From Pontibacter virosus (GTDB taxonomy: Bacteria > Bacteroidota > Bacteroidia > Cytophagales > Hymenobacteraceae): a DNA stretch of 64,000 nt. How positions within the stretch are numbered: position 1 is the first letter of the stretch; the number at the start of each line of letters is the position of its first letter. The position numbers and the translations under genes are program-made. The stretch lies in NCBI RefSeq assembly GCF_003096355.1, contig NZ_QEKI01000002.1, positions 62,001-126,000 of the forward strand. Reading direction: 5' to 3'. The notes beneath the pieces were generated by a model, which saw nothing but the letters and a program-made list of their open reading frames with translations, searched no databases and had not been told where the DNA came from. Below, piece by piece: positions 26,801 through 35,721 of the stretch.

Positions 26801-27467
26801 AGGTATAGCAGCACTACAGGAACAGCAGCAACAGAAAACAGCACTGCAGCGGGAGTTGATCTCGCAGCGTGCGCGCCACCATCAATTATTGGAGCAGGAT
26901 GCTCTGCAGCGTGAAAAGAACAAAGCACTGGCCGAACAGCTGAAAACGCAGCAGCAGGTATGCCACCGCTGGAGCCAACTGGCCGACCTGATCGGGTCAT
27001 CTGATGGGTCTAAGTTCAGTCGCTTTGCGCAGGGGCTCACCCTGGCCCGACTTGTGGAACTGGCCAACCGCCACTTGCTCAAGCTAAACGATCGTTACCG
27101 CATCCTGAAGTCATCGGATGAGGATTTGGCTTTGCAGATCGTCGACACCTACCAGGCAGAAGCGGTGCGCCCGATGAACACCCTTTCCGGAGGCGAGAGT
27201 TTTCTGGTGAGTCTGGCCCTGGCCTTGGGACTTTCGGATCTGGCCGGTCGCCGCACCCAGATCAACTCGCTCTTTATCGACGAGGGCTTTGGCACCCTCG
27301 ATCCGGACACACTCGAGGCTGCCATCTCGACGCTGGACAACCTGCATGCAGCTGGAAAAACGATCGGTATCATCTCACATGTGGAGGCACTGAAGGAGCG
27401 CATCAGCACACAGATTGTGGTAACCAAAAAGCCGGGCGGGATAAGTTCTGTTCGTGTTGTGGCTTGA
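23817..27467 (+). CDS. sbcC: Exonuclease SbcCD subunit C (Rad50-like SMC ATPase)
   Basis: 1216 residues. N-terminal ATPase half with Walker A 'GPTGAGKT' (37-44) and Q-loop 'MLSQGDFARF'; long Gln-rich coiled coil (about 180-1030) split by the zinc hook C598-P-L-C601; C-terminal half with signature 'LSGGESF' and Walker B 'SLFIDEGFGTLDPD'. It is the ATP-driven arm of the SbcCD nuclease. The coiled coil is unusually rich in Gln (CAG/CAA), which gives a strongly biased base pattern and many false frames on the other strand. Length is at the upper end for SbcC (1000-1230). Confidence 0.93.
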   Translation: MKILAVRFLNLNSLKGEHEIRFDQSPLADAGLFAITGPTGAGKTTILDAITVGLYGMAHRHNNERPLELMTRHTAECFAEVEFEAGGKVYRSKWHLRRSRGKAEGKIQPVHMELYDFEKDELLDLKPSEVPGMVAEICGLDYSQFLRSVMLSQGDFARFLKASPTERSSLLEKITDTGIYSDISKFAFEKAKQERLKYESLEQLLQNTQLLPEEQRAAYEASIQELTTQEATLQQDLTTLQAKVQWLQQVAQLQTRQQQHQQSLAVQEQKLQQLQPDFVKLEQHQQAHQFVGELAEIRSANSKVIEAQEQLQTLQKRVPTLETELEAAGRIAMEATKAFQQQEAAIQQLDPILTQTVRLDHQLNSIRDAYTKNKDSYKVFEQQLQQEQAQLQTRQTELKELTQEATGIKNWLEQNARLQDLKEHLPEFRATLRDLQEVEQRIRRHQQEQQELTQQRAQEASQLNALQEQQAKQQTLHEQLQQQKSEKLRALQGILSDRSMEELEQAAQAQPALLARYERLHEVAQQHALQQQKLQISNNHLAQLKQQLEEASAALQENRSRYSQATEHLLALQKLVQLQQQIQQYEEARHTLSQDEPCPLCGSTHHPFAEDGYTFDLPEEVQKRDKQQTLVKELEQGLQQLQVQLSSLEQKQQVEHVAQKETETGLERLRHTFEQLASGLPQELGIDNVDLLAQLLQQQQEAATALQHQLAQARLLSRELEGINQQLQQFREALVQAQSTFNQLQASDKMLHGQLQKLQASLADELEQQQAHTETAESFAATFGLRYKAGERQSLLQTLEQQAATYTQKQQALEGMREIYIELQQLVKNLNTNEAQKLKELEVRKQALTEEHNQLTKLKHERYTLFGDKDPDKERRLANEELSARARHAEEARRSQLQKQQELHEARARQSECQQKHQQNTSVLEELRQGLLNVLQQKGIATIEALSHMLLHRDEADRLANQKAQTEKYLTELRKSLSDVQQELAQLQQNQLTDEGIAALQEQQQQKTALQRELISQRARHHQLLEQDALQREKNKALAEQLKTQQQVCHRWSQLADLIGSSDGSKFSRFAQGLTLARLVELANRHLLKLNDRYRILKSSDEDLALQIVDTYQAEAVRPMNTLSGGESFLVSLALALGLSDLAGRRTQINSLFIDEGFGTLDPDTLEAAISTLDNLHAAGKTIGIISHVEALKERISTQIVVTKKPGGISSVRVVA

Positions 27468-27690
27468 TTTTGCCTCTAAACTTGCTTTCATAACATAGGA
27501 CTACATTTACCCAATTTGTCCATTTACACCCTTTTGAGCAGAGTAGCAGCACTTCGCTTACATACAAATTGCATTTTTCCAAAGAGGCTTTTTATTCATG
27601 ATTTCGGATTAGTATTATTAAACATTAAATTCTTATATTGCTCCCTGCTAATGAATCAATTACGGTAATTCAAACTGTAGAGAGGTACCT

Positions 27691-29730
27691 ATGCTTCTAC
27701 TATTCCTGACTCGCTTCATCCTACTTATAAACCTTACGCAACCGCAGCAAAAAGTCCTCATCCAGGACTTGAAGACTGAATTGGACCGTACGGAAGACAT
27801 AACGCGAAAGGCGGAATTGTACTGTGAACTGAGCAAGGCGCACAACAGCATCAATCCGAAAACCACCATTTCCTATGGCAACAAAGCAATTGAAATGGCA
27901 CGACAGGCGGGCGATGACAAACTACTGGCACTGGCTTACAACGAAACCGGCTCTGGTCACTACCTGCTTGGCGACATCGACAAGGCCGTTCAGTTCTACT
28001 ACATGGCGCTCCGCATTCGTGAGAAACTAGGCGATCCGTCTGACCTGAGTGCCAGCTACAACAACATCGGCAATGTGTACGCCGATCAGCGCAACCACAA
28101 AGAGGCCCTCCCACTCTACAAAAAATCACTTTCCCTTTCCACCACAGCGCAGGATACCCTGCGCATGAGCAGTGCCCTGAGCAACATTGGCGGTGTATAC
28201 CTGGACCAGGGAAAGTATGACCTGGCGCTCGTTTACTACCGGGAGGCCCTCCCTATTCAGGAAAAGCTGAATGATAAACAGGGAATCCTGATTTCGCTCA
28301 TCAATATCGGGGACGCCTATAATGGCAAAAACGATTTCCAGACGGCTCTTTCACATTTTAACAGGGCCCACCAGATTGCCAATGATCTGGGTAGTCCGCA
28401 TGATGAGGTGTATGTACTGCGTGGCAAAGCCGAGTCGTACCTGAAAGCCGGCAAATTCGAGAAAGCGCTCGACAACGCCCTGGCCAGCATGGAACTAGCC
28501 AAAGCGTATGAAGGCAAGTATGTGCTCAGGGAAAATGCCGCCATCCTGGACCGCATCTATGCCGCTATGGGCAACTATGAAATGGCCCACCACTACCTGA
28601 CGCTGCACATGGCCTATAACGATAGCCTGCACAACGAACGGGCGGCAGATCGCATAGCGCAGGAACGCGTGAAGTACGAAACAGCCCAGAAAGACAAGGA
28701 AAACCTGTTACTCCGTGCAGAGCAGGAATTGAATCTGCGCAAGCTGGAGCAACGCAGCATTGTGCAGTACTTCACTATCGCACTGCTGTTGTTGGTTTGC
28801 GCCATTGCCTACGTGTTCTTCAGAGGACGACAGCACCAGAGTCGCATTAACAAGCTGCTCACCCAGAAGAACGAGCTGATCATGCACAAGAACGAGGCCC
28901 TGAACCGGCACCAGAAAGCCCTGACGGAACAGGCCGAGCAGCTCAACATTCAGAAAGAAAAACTCACCCAGCTCAATACCATCAAAGACAAGCTCTTCTC
29001 CGTAATAGCGCACGACTTGCGGGGCCCATTGGTTGCCCTCAAAGGCCTGCTGCATGTCATGGCCATGGGCAAAGTACCGGCCGATAAACAGGAAGGACTT
29101 TTTAACAGCCTCGTGAAAGGACAGCAGAACGTGCTTTGGATGCTCGACAACCTCTTCGACTGGGCCAGAGCGCAGATGGATGGCTTCGAGGCTGACCCCA
29201 AGCCACTGCCGCTGCGCGAATTGGCTGATGAGAACATCCGCCTGCTTCTGCCAGTGGCCAGCAGCAAGGAAGTGGCGCTGGAAAACAAGATCGACCCAAG
29301 CCTGACAGGCCGTGCCGACAAGGAAATGATCCGCCTCGTGCTTCGTAACCTGATCTCTAACGGCATCAAGTTCTGCAAGGCCGGCGACACGGTCACGCTT
29401 TCGGCCAGACTACGGGACAACCATGTGCTGATCTCTATTAGAGACACAGGTATAGGCATGACGCCGGAAGTGCAGCAGAAGCTTTTTGGAGGCAACAATT
29501 ACTCTAGCCGGGGTACTGCCAATGAAAAAGGCAGCGGTTTGGGGCTGGCGCTCTGCAAAGACTTTGTAGAGCACAATGGCGGTGCGATTTGGGTTGAAAG
29601 TGCACCAGGTGTAGGCAGCACGTTTATGTTCACACTCCCCTGCTTTGTGGAGCAGGAGGATCATAACGGCGATACACCTCAAGAGCAGGTTGCAATAGAA
29701 AAACCAGCAGAGCAGTTACAATTAGCTTAG
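27691..29730 (+). CDS. TPR-containing membrane sensor histidine kinase
   Basis: 679 residues: short hydrophobic N terminus (1-16), six to seven tetratricopeptide repeats (about 45-330, for example 'SASYNNIGNVYADQRN' and 'SALSNIGGVYLDQGKY'), a membrane helix near 357-376, a coiled-coil linker, HisKA with the phospho-acceptor His441 in 'VIAHDLRGPL', and HATPase_c with 'NLISNGIKF', 'DTGIGM' and 'GSGLGLALCKDF'. The TPR part is likely periplasmic. No response regulator is adjacent, so it is an orphan kinase. ATG at 27691 follows 223 non-coding bases. Confidence 0.88.
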   Translation: MLLLFLTRFILLINLTQPQQKVLIQDLKTELDRTEDITRKAELYCELSKAHNSINPKTTISYGNKAIEMARQAGDDKLLALAYNETGSGHYLLGDIDKAVQFYYMALRIREKLGDPSDLSASYNNIGNVYADQRNHKEALPLYKKSLSLSTTAQDTLRMSSALSNIGGVYLDQGKYDLALVYYREALPIQEKLNDKQGILISLINIGDAYNGKNDFQTALSHFNRAHQIANDLGSPHDEVYVLRGKAESYLKAGKFEKALDNALASMELAKAYEGKYVLRENAAILDRIYAAMGNYEMAHHYLTLHMAYNDSLHNERAADRIAQERVKYETAQKDKENLLLRAEQELNLRKLEQRSIVQYFTIALLLLVCAIAYVFFRGRQHQSRINKLLTQKNELIMHKNEALNRHQKALTEQAEQLNIQKEKLTQLNTIKDKLFSVIAHDLRGPLVALKGLLHVMAMGKVPADKQEGLFNSLVKGQQNVLWMLDNLFDWARAQMDGFEADPKPLPLRELADENIRLLLPVASSKEVALENKIDPSLTGRADKEMIRLVLRNLISNGIKFCKAGDTVTLSARLRDNHVLISIRDTGIGMTPEVQQKLFGGNNYSSRGTANEKGSGLGLALCKDFVEHNGGAIWVESAPGVGSTFMFTLPCFVEQEDHNGDTPQEQVAIEKPAEQLQLA

Positions 29731-29819
29731 CCATTTCCCTGCAGAATCGAAAGGTGACTGTTATCTAAAAACAAATACTTCTGTTTGTGGTAAAAGTAGA
29801 ATAGCAGCACCTTTGCCTC

Positions 29820-30653
29820 ATGAACAAGTACATCTTATACCTCCTCGTAATCGCCAGCCTGCTGGCAGCGCCTGCTTGCAAGCAGGATAATGAAAAAGCA
29901 CGGGAGGAATTCCGCCAGCGCCGCGGTGCAGTTGAACACCCCGTACAGCCCACCGCTACTCCATCTGAAGACCCAGGCGAGCCAGTCGCTGTTCCTGGCG
30001 ATAACACACAAACTTCACCCGAAGCTGAGACACCCGCTGTTCCTGGCGACCGGGTAGTGGGTGTAAAAGACGGCGACACCTTTGAGCTGCTGCGCAATGG
30101 GCAAACCATCACGGTACGGCTTCTTGGCGTCGATACGCCCGAGAAGAACCAGGCGTTCGGGCAGCGGGCCAAGCAATTTGCCTCTGACCTGGCCTTTGGC
30201 AAAAATGTGCGCCTGATCGAGCACAACAAAGACCGCTACGGCCGCACCGTGGGCACAATCATACTACCTGATGGCCGCAGCCTGAACGAGGAACTGGTGC
30301 GCGAGGGATTTGCCTGGCACTACACTGCCTACTCCAAAGACAAAACCCTGGCCAACCTGGAAGCGGATGCGCGTCGGTTTAAGCGGGGCCTCTGGCAGGA
30401 CCCAAACCCAATAGCGCCCTGGGATTTCCGCAAACAAAAGCCTGCTCCCGTGGACAACAGCAAAGCCCCTGTACCTGCCGGCGCTACCAAGCGACAGGTA
30501 TACCTATGCGATAGCTCCGGCTCAGCAGTGTATCACTTCAGCACAGACTGCTCCGTATTGAAGCGTTGCAAAGAACAGGTGATCACTGTCTCAGAGGCTG
30601 AGGCGATCCGCAAACACAACAGACGGGCCGACAAAACTTGCAGCCCTAAATAA
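29820..30653 (+). CDS. Thermonuclease-family lipoprotein with C-terminal Cys/His domain
   Basis: 277 residues. Lipoprotein signal (APAC, Cys20), an acidic Pro/Thr linker (to about residue 72), a staphylococcal-nuclease-like domain (about 75-205: 'GVKDGDTFELL', 'VRLLGVDTPEKNQ', 'NKDRYGRTVG', 'REGFAWHYTAYS') and a separate C-terminal domain from about residue 222 with 'VYLCDSSGSAVYHFSTDCSV', then C-K and a final Cys. SNase domains are Ca-dependent nucleases; the catalytic Asp/Arg/Glu pattern looks present. The C-terminal domain recurs in the next gene (46-base gap). Anchored in the outer or inner membrane facing the periplasm. Confidence 0.82.
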   Translation: MNKYILYLLVIASLLAAPACKQDNEKAREEFRQRRGAVEHPVQPTATPSEDPGEPVAVPGDNTQTSPEAETPAVPGDRVVGVKDGDTFELLRNGQTITVRLLGVDTPEKNQAFGQRAKQFASDLAFGKNVRLIEHNKDRYGRTVGTIILPDGRSLNEELVREGFAWHYTAYSKDKTLANLEADARRFKRGLWQDPNPIAPWDFRKQKPAPVDNSKAPVPAGATKRQVYLCDSSGSAVYHFSTDCSVLKRCKEQVITVSEAEAIRKHNRRADKTCSPK

Positions 30654-30698
30654 TTCCGCCTATTTTAGGTTCAGCATTGTACTCAACGTAACACGCAT

Positions 30699-31076
30699 AT
30701 GTTTAAAAAGACCCTGGCAGGTATGTGTGGCCTGCTCATCTCACTGGCAGCCTGCCAGTCACCCGACAGCGCACAAGCAGAACAGCATGGCGCACAAGAA
30801 ACATCCGCAGTTGCTGACACAGTAAAGCGGGAGCCCCGTCCAAAGCCTGAGTATTATAATTTTAAAGGAGTAGAGAGAAAGCGCGTGTACATTTGCATGG
30901 ATGCTACAGAGGACACGTTCCATCAGCAACACGACTGCCCTGTACTCGTCACCTGCAAAGGCCAGTTCCGCAACCTGATTCTGGCCCGCGCTATTGAAAA
31001 CTTCGACCGCTACAACTGCGAAACCTGCAGTGCCGACCTGGGCTACATTTTTGATGAAACTTACGCGCCATACTAG
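30699..31076 (+). CDS. Small lipoprotein sharing the Cys/His domain of the upstream nuclease
   Basis: 125 residues: lipoprotein signal (LAAC, Cys19), a short linker, then 'KRVYICMDATEDTFHQQHDC', P-V-L-x-x-C-K and 'NCETCS'. The last about 60 residues align with the C-terminal domain of the preceding thermonuclease lipoprotein: V-Y-x-C, about eight residues, (Y/F)H, then C-x-V-L-x-x-C-K, an Ala-rich helix and a final Cys pair. It is probably co-transcribed with that gene. The domain may bind a metal or form disulfides; function not known. Confidence 0.6.
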   Translation: MFKKTLAGMCGLLISLAACQSPDSAQAEQHGAQETSAVADTVKREPRPKPEYYNFKGVERKRVYICMDATEDTFHQQHDCPVLVTCKGQFRNLILARAIENFDRYNCETCSADLGYIFDETYAPY

Positions 31077-31170
31077 AGCCAGGCTTTACAGTATAGCAAT
31101 GCGTTGCCAGAAGCCCAGAAACTGGTCTTGTAAAATTGCGCTGCCGTGGCGCACAGGTATACGGCAACAA

Positions 31171-31205
31171 AAAGCGGCTGCTCTGAAATACAGAACAGCC
31201 GCTTG
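31171..31205. terminator. Terminator between convergent lipoprotein and usp genes
   Basis: Stem AAGCGGCTG / CAGCCGCTT with a loop of about 14 bases, followed by GTGCTTT. It lies between the rightward lipoprotein gene and the leftward universal stress gene. Confidence 0.65.
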
Positions 31206-31228
31206 TGCTTTAAATGATATCCGGGTGC

Positions 31229-32077
31229 TTATTTCTTTCCCTTAATCACCAGCAGAGGCACTTCGGCCTGGTAGGTCATTTTTTCGGCCAGACTCTGTGA
31301 GAAAAGCTCGCGCAGGAAGCCTTTTTCACGACGAAGGATGGCTACCATATCGGCGCCTGATGCGTCGTAGTATTCTTTTATCCCATCGGTGCGGTGCTTG
31401 CTTACCACTTCCTCAAAATGGATGGGAGCGCCTGGGAACGCCTGCTCCATCTCCTGCAAAAAGCGACTTTTTCGGTCACCGTTCGAACGGCCTTCCTTGT
31501 GTACATGCACCACATCTACGCTGGCTCCAAACGAGCTTGCAAAGTTTAGCACTTCACGCAGGGTGGCTATATCGTCAGCGGCATAATCTGATGCATATAC
31601 AATCTTACCTATGCGCGGATAGGCGGCTGTGGAAGGCACAGAAAGCACCGGACATTTCACTTGTTCCATTACTGCTTCGGCATTGCTTCCGATCAGCAGT
31701 TCTTCGAGGGCATTACCGCCGCCTGTAGTTCCCATCACAATCAGGTCATAACCAACAGTCTTGGTCAGGTGCTCGGTTATATCCGTTAGCAGGGCTTCCT
31801 TGAGTATGTAGTCGCAGGTAAATTCACCACTTCGGTTTGCCCCATGGCGCTCCTCTATTTCGCGGCAGAGGTTCACTAGTCGCTCTTCGGCATCCCGCAT
31901 TTGCTCACCAAGCAGTTCACTGGCCACCAAGGCAGTTTCGGAGGTATCGACAATAGGCAGGTGTACCACATGGAGCAAGGTGAGGTGGCCTCCGGACTGA
32001 CGGGCGATCAGCACAGCATATTCCAGCGCTTTGGCAGCTGTTTTAGAAAAGTCGGTTGGGCAAAGGATTTTTTTCAT
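31229..32077 (-). CDS. Tandem universal stress protein (UspA x2)
   Basis: 282 residues made of two Usp domains (about 1-145 and 150-282). The first starts 'MKKILCPTDFSKTAAKALEY' and has 'YDLIVMGTTGGGNALEELLI' with the G-x-x-G-x(9)-G-S/N phosphate loop ('GSNAEAVM'), so it may bind ATP. The second domain starts 'GKIVYASDYAADD' and ends '...QAEVPLLVIKGKK' with a less complete loop. Cytoplasmic stress protein; monocistronic by appearance. Confidence 0.88.
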   Translation of the reverse strand: MKKILCPTDFSKTAAKALEYAVLIARQSGGHLTLLHVVHLPIVDTSETALVASELLGEQMRDAEERLVNLCREIEERHGANRSGEFTCDYILKEALLTDITEHLTKTVGYDLIVMGTTGGGNALEELLIGSNAEAVMEQVKCPVLSVPSTAAYPRIGKIVYASDYAADDIATLREVLNFASSFGASVDVVHVHKEGRSNGDRKSRFLQEMEQAFPGAPIHFEEVVSKHRTDGIKEYYDASGADMVAILRREKGFLRELFSQSLAEKMTYQAEVPLLVIKGKK

Positions 32078-32336
32078 GTTGTCAGGTGGTTGCGAAAAGC
32101 ATTATATCAAAGATTTACTATGTATACGTAACGAAGCAAAAATGCGCCTTAATCCTGAAGATAAAAATGACCTGCATCACCTCATGCTAATTACGTGCGC
32201 TTGCTTATACCTACTCAAAAGATGCCCTTCATCCTAATGGTGGCATTAGAACATTAAGAAACTCATACCTATCTGAGATTATCCTCCGGTTGTTTGCTTT
32301 AGCGCCCGGACTATACTTTCAATCTCTGTTATCTTG

Positions 32337-33404
32337 CTATTTGCCGATCTCTTTGTTTAGCCCCTTCACCTCATCCCAGGACCAGTAGCGCTTCGGTGCT
32401 ATACCTTTATACTTCTCCCGGAAGTAGTCTGCTACCAGCTGTTTCAGTTGATCGGCAGGTATAGAAGAGGTATGAATTTCCCGGGTGGTCGGGTGGTCGT
32501 AGCGCTCCATGCGCGACAAGTCTTTCCCTTCGAGGCGCAGCAGCGGGCCGGTTTCAGTAAGATTGTCAGCCGTCCAGGTATAGCCGGAGGCTTCCAGAGC
32601 ATTGAGCTGCTCTGCCAGGGGTTTCAGGCTGATGCGGGGCAGCGTGGGTCTGGAGGCAATATCGACCCAGGTGGTATACTTGTACTCCAGCTCGTAGCGG
32701 TTGCCTTCGTAGCAACTCAAGACAATATCGAAGCCGATGGTGCGGCTGAACAAGGCATAGTAATGTACCGGTTTCTGGGTGTTGATCACGATCAGGCCTA
32801 ATTCGGGATAGCGCTGCAGTTTGGTGTCGGGCTTGTACATATCGCGGTAGCCGAGCAAGACGTCTGCCACTTCCTCTTCCCAGACCGGCTTCTCCCAATC
32901 AGGATCCTGCAGCACGCGGCCAAACTCCCGCAGAAAATACCTGAATTTGTCGACGCAGCGTTTCGCTTCTTTTTCTTCAGACTCATCGGCCGCAAAGGGG
33001 GCATAGAACATGTCGCGCTCGCGGGTATTGAGCCAGCAGACCAGCTTCAGCGCCTCTCCTGCCAGCGGGTGATTCAGGTCCAGTTCCCGAAAGTCGCCGA
33101 TGTGGGCCATCAGGCGCAGCAGTTCTTCGTTCTCCAGTGCCAGCTCCGGATTGAGTAGGCTCCACACACCCACAAACCCATCGATGTCGAAGTGATTGGC
33201 CGTGACGTAAGGCAGATCCAAACCGGGCAGGTTGAGCCGGAGGGCGTGCAGCACCATGGCAGCGCTGGTGTCGTCGCGCACTTCAGCCGGCGTGGGGGCG
33301 CCACGCCAGTGCGAAAGCACCAGTCCGTTGGGGTGCATGCTGTCTACAATGATGGCTTTTTTCTCTTTTACATCGCCAAAAGGTATAAACTGTCGCTTTA
33401 TCAT
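32337..33404 (-). CDS. Hypothetical protein, DUF6687-like
   Basis: 355 residues, soluble and without signal. The N-terminal part has 'FIPFGDVKEKKAIIVDSMHP', 'LVLSHWRG.PTP..VRDDTSA' and 'TANHFDIDGFVGVWSLLNP'. The H-F-D-x-D-G motif recalls DHH-type phosphoesterases, but the other DHH motifs were not found. I believe this is the family catalogued as DUF6687; that is from memory. Function unknown. Transcribed divergently from pncB, 134 bases apart. Confidence 0.5.
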   Translation of the reverse strand: MIKRQFIPFGDVKEKKAIIVDSMHPNGLVLSHWRGAPTPAEVRDDTSAAMVLHALRLNLPGLDLPYVTANHFDIDGFVGVWSLLNPELALENEELLRLMAHIGDFRELDLNHPLAGEALKLVCWLNTRERDMFYAPFAADESEEKEAKRCVDKFRYFLREFGRVLQDPDWEKPVWEEEVADVLLGYRDMYKPDTKLQRYPELGLIVINTQKPVHYYALFSRTIGFDIVLSCYEGNRYELEYKYTTWVDIASRPTLPRISLKPLAEQLNALEASGYTWTADNLTETGPLLRLEGKDLSRMERYDHPTTREIHTSSIPADQLKQLVADYFREKYKGIAPKRYWSWDEVKGLNKEIGK

Positions 33405-33537
33405 GGGCTAAATATAGCTAAATCTAATGTCATCCCTTAAATTCGGGCGTTCTTCGCAACTGGTCGGTAGAAACCGTATCCGGAATATCCAATTGCCTGA
33501 GCGTTCGTAGTTTTCAAAATCTTCAACACACAGCAAC

Positions 33538-35028
33538 ATGTCAACCCTCCAGCAGCTATACCGCAGTTCCCTCTCCCTCCTGACAGACTTGTACCAACTC
33601 ACCATGGCCTATGGCTACTGGAAAGAAGGGATAGCAGAGCGTGAGGCTGTTTTTCACCTCTATTTCCGCAAACCGCCTTTTAAGGGAGGGTACACGATAG
33701 CTGCCGGTTTGGCGCACGTGGTGGAGTATTTGCAGCAGCTTCAATTCACAGAAGAGGATCTGGCATACCTGGGCAGTCTGCGCGGAGGCCAAAACGAGCC
33801 CCTGTTTGAGCAGGCTTTCCTGGACTACCTGCGTGACCTGCGCTTTACCTGTGATGTGGATGCTATACCGGAGGGAAGTGTCGTATTTCCAAGCGAGCCT
33901 TTGATTCGGGTTCGTGGACCTTTGCTGCAGGCACAGCTCGTGGAAACGCCCCTGCTTACCATCGTCAACTTTCAGACGCTCATAGCAACTAAAGCGGCCC
34001 GCATCAAAGAGGCAGCTAAAGATGACAAGGTGATTGAATTCGGGATGCGCCGTGCCCAGGGCATAGACGGATCGCTGGCTGCTGCCAGAGCCGCATATGT
34101 GGGAGGCGTGGATGCCACTTCTAATTTACTCGCTGGCAAGCTCTTCGACATGCCGGTGAGCGGCACGCATGCGCACAGCTGGGTGCAGGCCTTTGAGAGC
34201 GAAACACACGCCTTTGAAGCCTACGGCAAAGCCTTCCCGCACGACTCAGTGTTTCTCGTGGACACTTACAATACTTTAGAAGGCGTGCGTCAGGCCATTG
34301 AAGTAGCCAAAAAGCTGTATCCGAGTGGCTTTAAACTAAAGGGCATCCGCCTGGACTCCGGCGACCTGACCTACCTCAGTATTGAGGCCCGAAAGCTGCT
34401 CGACGAAGCAGGTATGACCGATACCAACATTGTGGCTAGCAACGACCTCGACGAAAACATTGTGAACAGCCTGAAACAACAGGGCGCCAGGATTAACGTT
34501 TGGGGAGTCGGTACACAGTTGGTGACAGCATACGACCAGCCTGCCCTGGGCGGGGTGTACAAGTTGGCGGCTTTTAAACAGGAGAACGGGGATTGGAACT
34601 ATACCTTGAAACTCTCGGAGCAACTTGAAAAAACCTCCAACCCAGGTATACAGCAAGTACGTCGTTTTTACGATGAGAACGGGTTTGTGGCAGACATGAT
34701 CTACAACGAAGCGGAACCTCTGCCCGAGAAAGTACTTATCGTCAGCCCGCTCGACAGCACGCGCCGCAAGTCTGTGCCTGAAGGCACTCCATACAAAGAC
34801 CTGCTACAACCGGTACTCGCCAAGGGTGAACTTGTGCAGGAACTGCCTGACCTGAAAGCCATCCGGAAGCACCGCGAAGAAGAGATCGGCAAGCTGCACG
34901 AAAGCATCCGACGCCTGCTAAACCCGCACAGTTACCCGGCCGGTCTGGAGGCAAACTTCCATCAGTTCAAAACCGACCTGGTGCTGGCCATCCGCGAGAA
35001 AGGCGAGGCTGCCTTGAAAGCACGGTAG
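33538..35028 (+). CDS. pncB: Nicotinate phosphoribosyltransferase
   Basis: 496 residues, typical length for bacterial NAPRTase. Blocks: 'LLTDLYQLTMAYGYWKEG' at the N terminus, 'KPPFKGGYTIAAGL', 'SGTHAHSWVQAF' with His211 (autophosphorylated in the family) and 'GIRLDSGDL' with Asp273. It converts nicotinate, PRPP and ATP to nicotinate mononucleotide in NAD salvage. The last about 67 bases of the gene and about 32 bases after it are repeated 976 bases downstream, which suggests an integration event at the gene's 3' end. Confidence 0.93.
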   Translation: MSTLQQLYRSSLSLLTDLYQLTMAYGYWKEGIAEREAVFHLYFRKPPFKGGYTIAAGLAHVVEYLQQLQFTEEDLAYLGSLRGGQNEPLFEQAFLDYLRDLRFTCDVDAIPEGSVVFPSEPLIRVRGPLLQAQLVETPLLTIVNFQTLIATKAARIKEAAKDDKVIEFGMRRAQGIDGSLAAARAAYVGGVDATSNLLAGKLFDMPVSGTHAHSWVQAFESETHAFEAYGKAFPHDSVFLVDTYNTLEGVRQAIEVAKKLYPSGFKLKGIRLDSGDLTYLSIEARKLLDEAGMTDTNIVASNDLDENIVNSLKQQGARINVWGVGTQLVTAYDQPALGGVYKLAAFKQENGDWNYTLKLSEQLEKTSNPGIQQVRRFYDENGFVADMIYNEAEPLPEKVLIVSPLDSTRRKSVPEGTPYKDLLQPVLAKGELVQELPDLKAIRKHREEEIGKLHESIRRLLNPHSYPAGLEANFHQFKTDLVLAIREKGEAALKAR

Positions 35029-35060
35029 GCAAACGGGTATCTGCTATACCTGAGCGCTTG
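34961..35060. repeat. Direct repeat, left copy (pncB 3' end)
   Basis: These 100 bases match 35937-36036 without gaps at 87 positions. They cover the last 22 complete codons and the stop of pncB plus downstream bases. This copy keeps the intact pncB reading frame and a TATACCT word at 35045 that is lost in the right copy. Confidence 0.8.
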
Positions 35061-35214
35061 AGGCCACGATTCATTGTCGAACTTTCTCCTTTGGGGCAAG
35101 CGTTATAAAGTATTTACTTGTTCTAATATTGTTAAATCCAGTAGAGCTAAAACACTAGGCTGTATAGGTATTTTTAGTATAGCATTAATCTAAGAGTTTG
35201 GTAGCTACTAGCCC

Positions 35215-35559
35215 CTATAATTGGGGAACCGCTAGCGCCTGACTTGCAAGTAGCAGTTTCCCATCATAGATCTCCAGTAATAAGTCGTAACTATCGGAGG
35301 GTCTAATGCACAAAGACGTTTTTGAGAAGGACACAATTTGGTCTGGAGCAGCTACAAAACTGCCCGACTGACTGTTGGCAGATCTGCCTGTAGCAGACAC
35401 ACGGATGCATTTAAATTTGTAGGAGAGGTAAACGGTTTGTGGGCTTTTGTTCTCAAACATGCCTGACACTACAAGTAAACCGTTACCGCGCTGTATATTC
35501 ATATGCGCCATGCACTGTGACGCTGTTGGAGCTATATTATCTACGTTGAACATAATCAT
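35215..35559 (-). CDS. CsgH-like curli-associated domain protein
   Basis: 114 residues without a signal peptide. The central part reads 'GNGLLVVSGMFENKSPQTVY', 'SYKFKCIRVSATGRS', 'GSFVAAPDQIVSFSKTSL' and 'SDSYDLLLEIYDGKLLLASQ', a single immunoglobulin-like sandwich with the layout of CsgH, a curli-fibre chaperone/inhibitor (G-x-L.. V/S..., Q-G-G-x-F, DSY). No csgA/B/E/F/G genes are nearby, so the gene is an orphan. It sits inside the segment flanked by the duplicated pncB end. ATG at 35559; an in-frame ATG two codons later is also possible. Confidence 0.45.
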   Translation of the reverse strand: MIMFNVDNIAPTASQCMAHMNIQRGNGLLVVSGMFENKSPQTVYLSYKFKCIRVSATGRSANSQSGSFVAAPDQIVSFSKTSLCIRPSDSYDLLLEIYDGKLLLASQALAVPQL

Positions 35560-35721
35560 AATAGAGTTAAAGATTGGGAGTGAATAAATGGTTATTTCTT
35601 ACCGGTCACAGCATGCATATAAAGACAACAAACCAAAGCATTTATACCACTAAAGAAATGCAGATAGCATAAGGAATATATTAACAGCATCCTATACTCT
35701 TATACTTCATTACAATATAAT

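Noticed and set aside
23817..27467. CAG-rich runs in sbcC as a possible repeat array
   Set aside because: They encode the Gln-rich coiled coil of SbcC and have no constant repeat unit.
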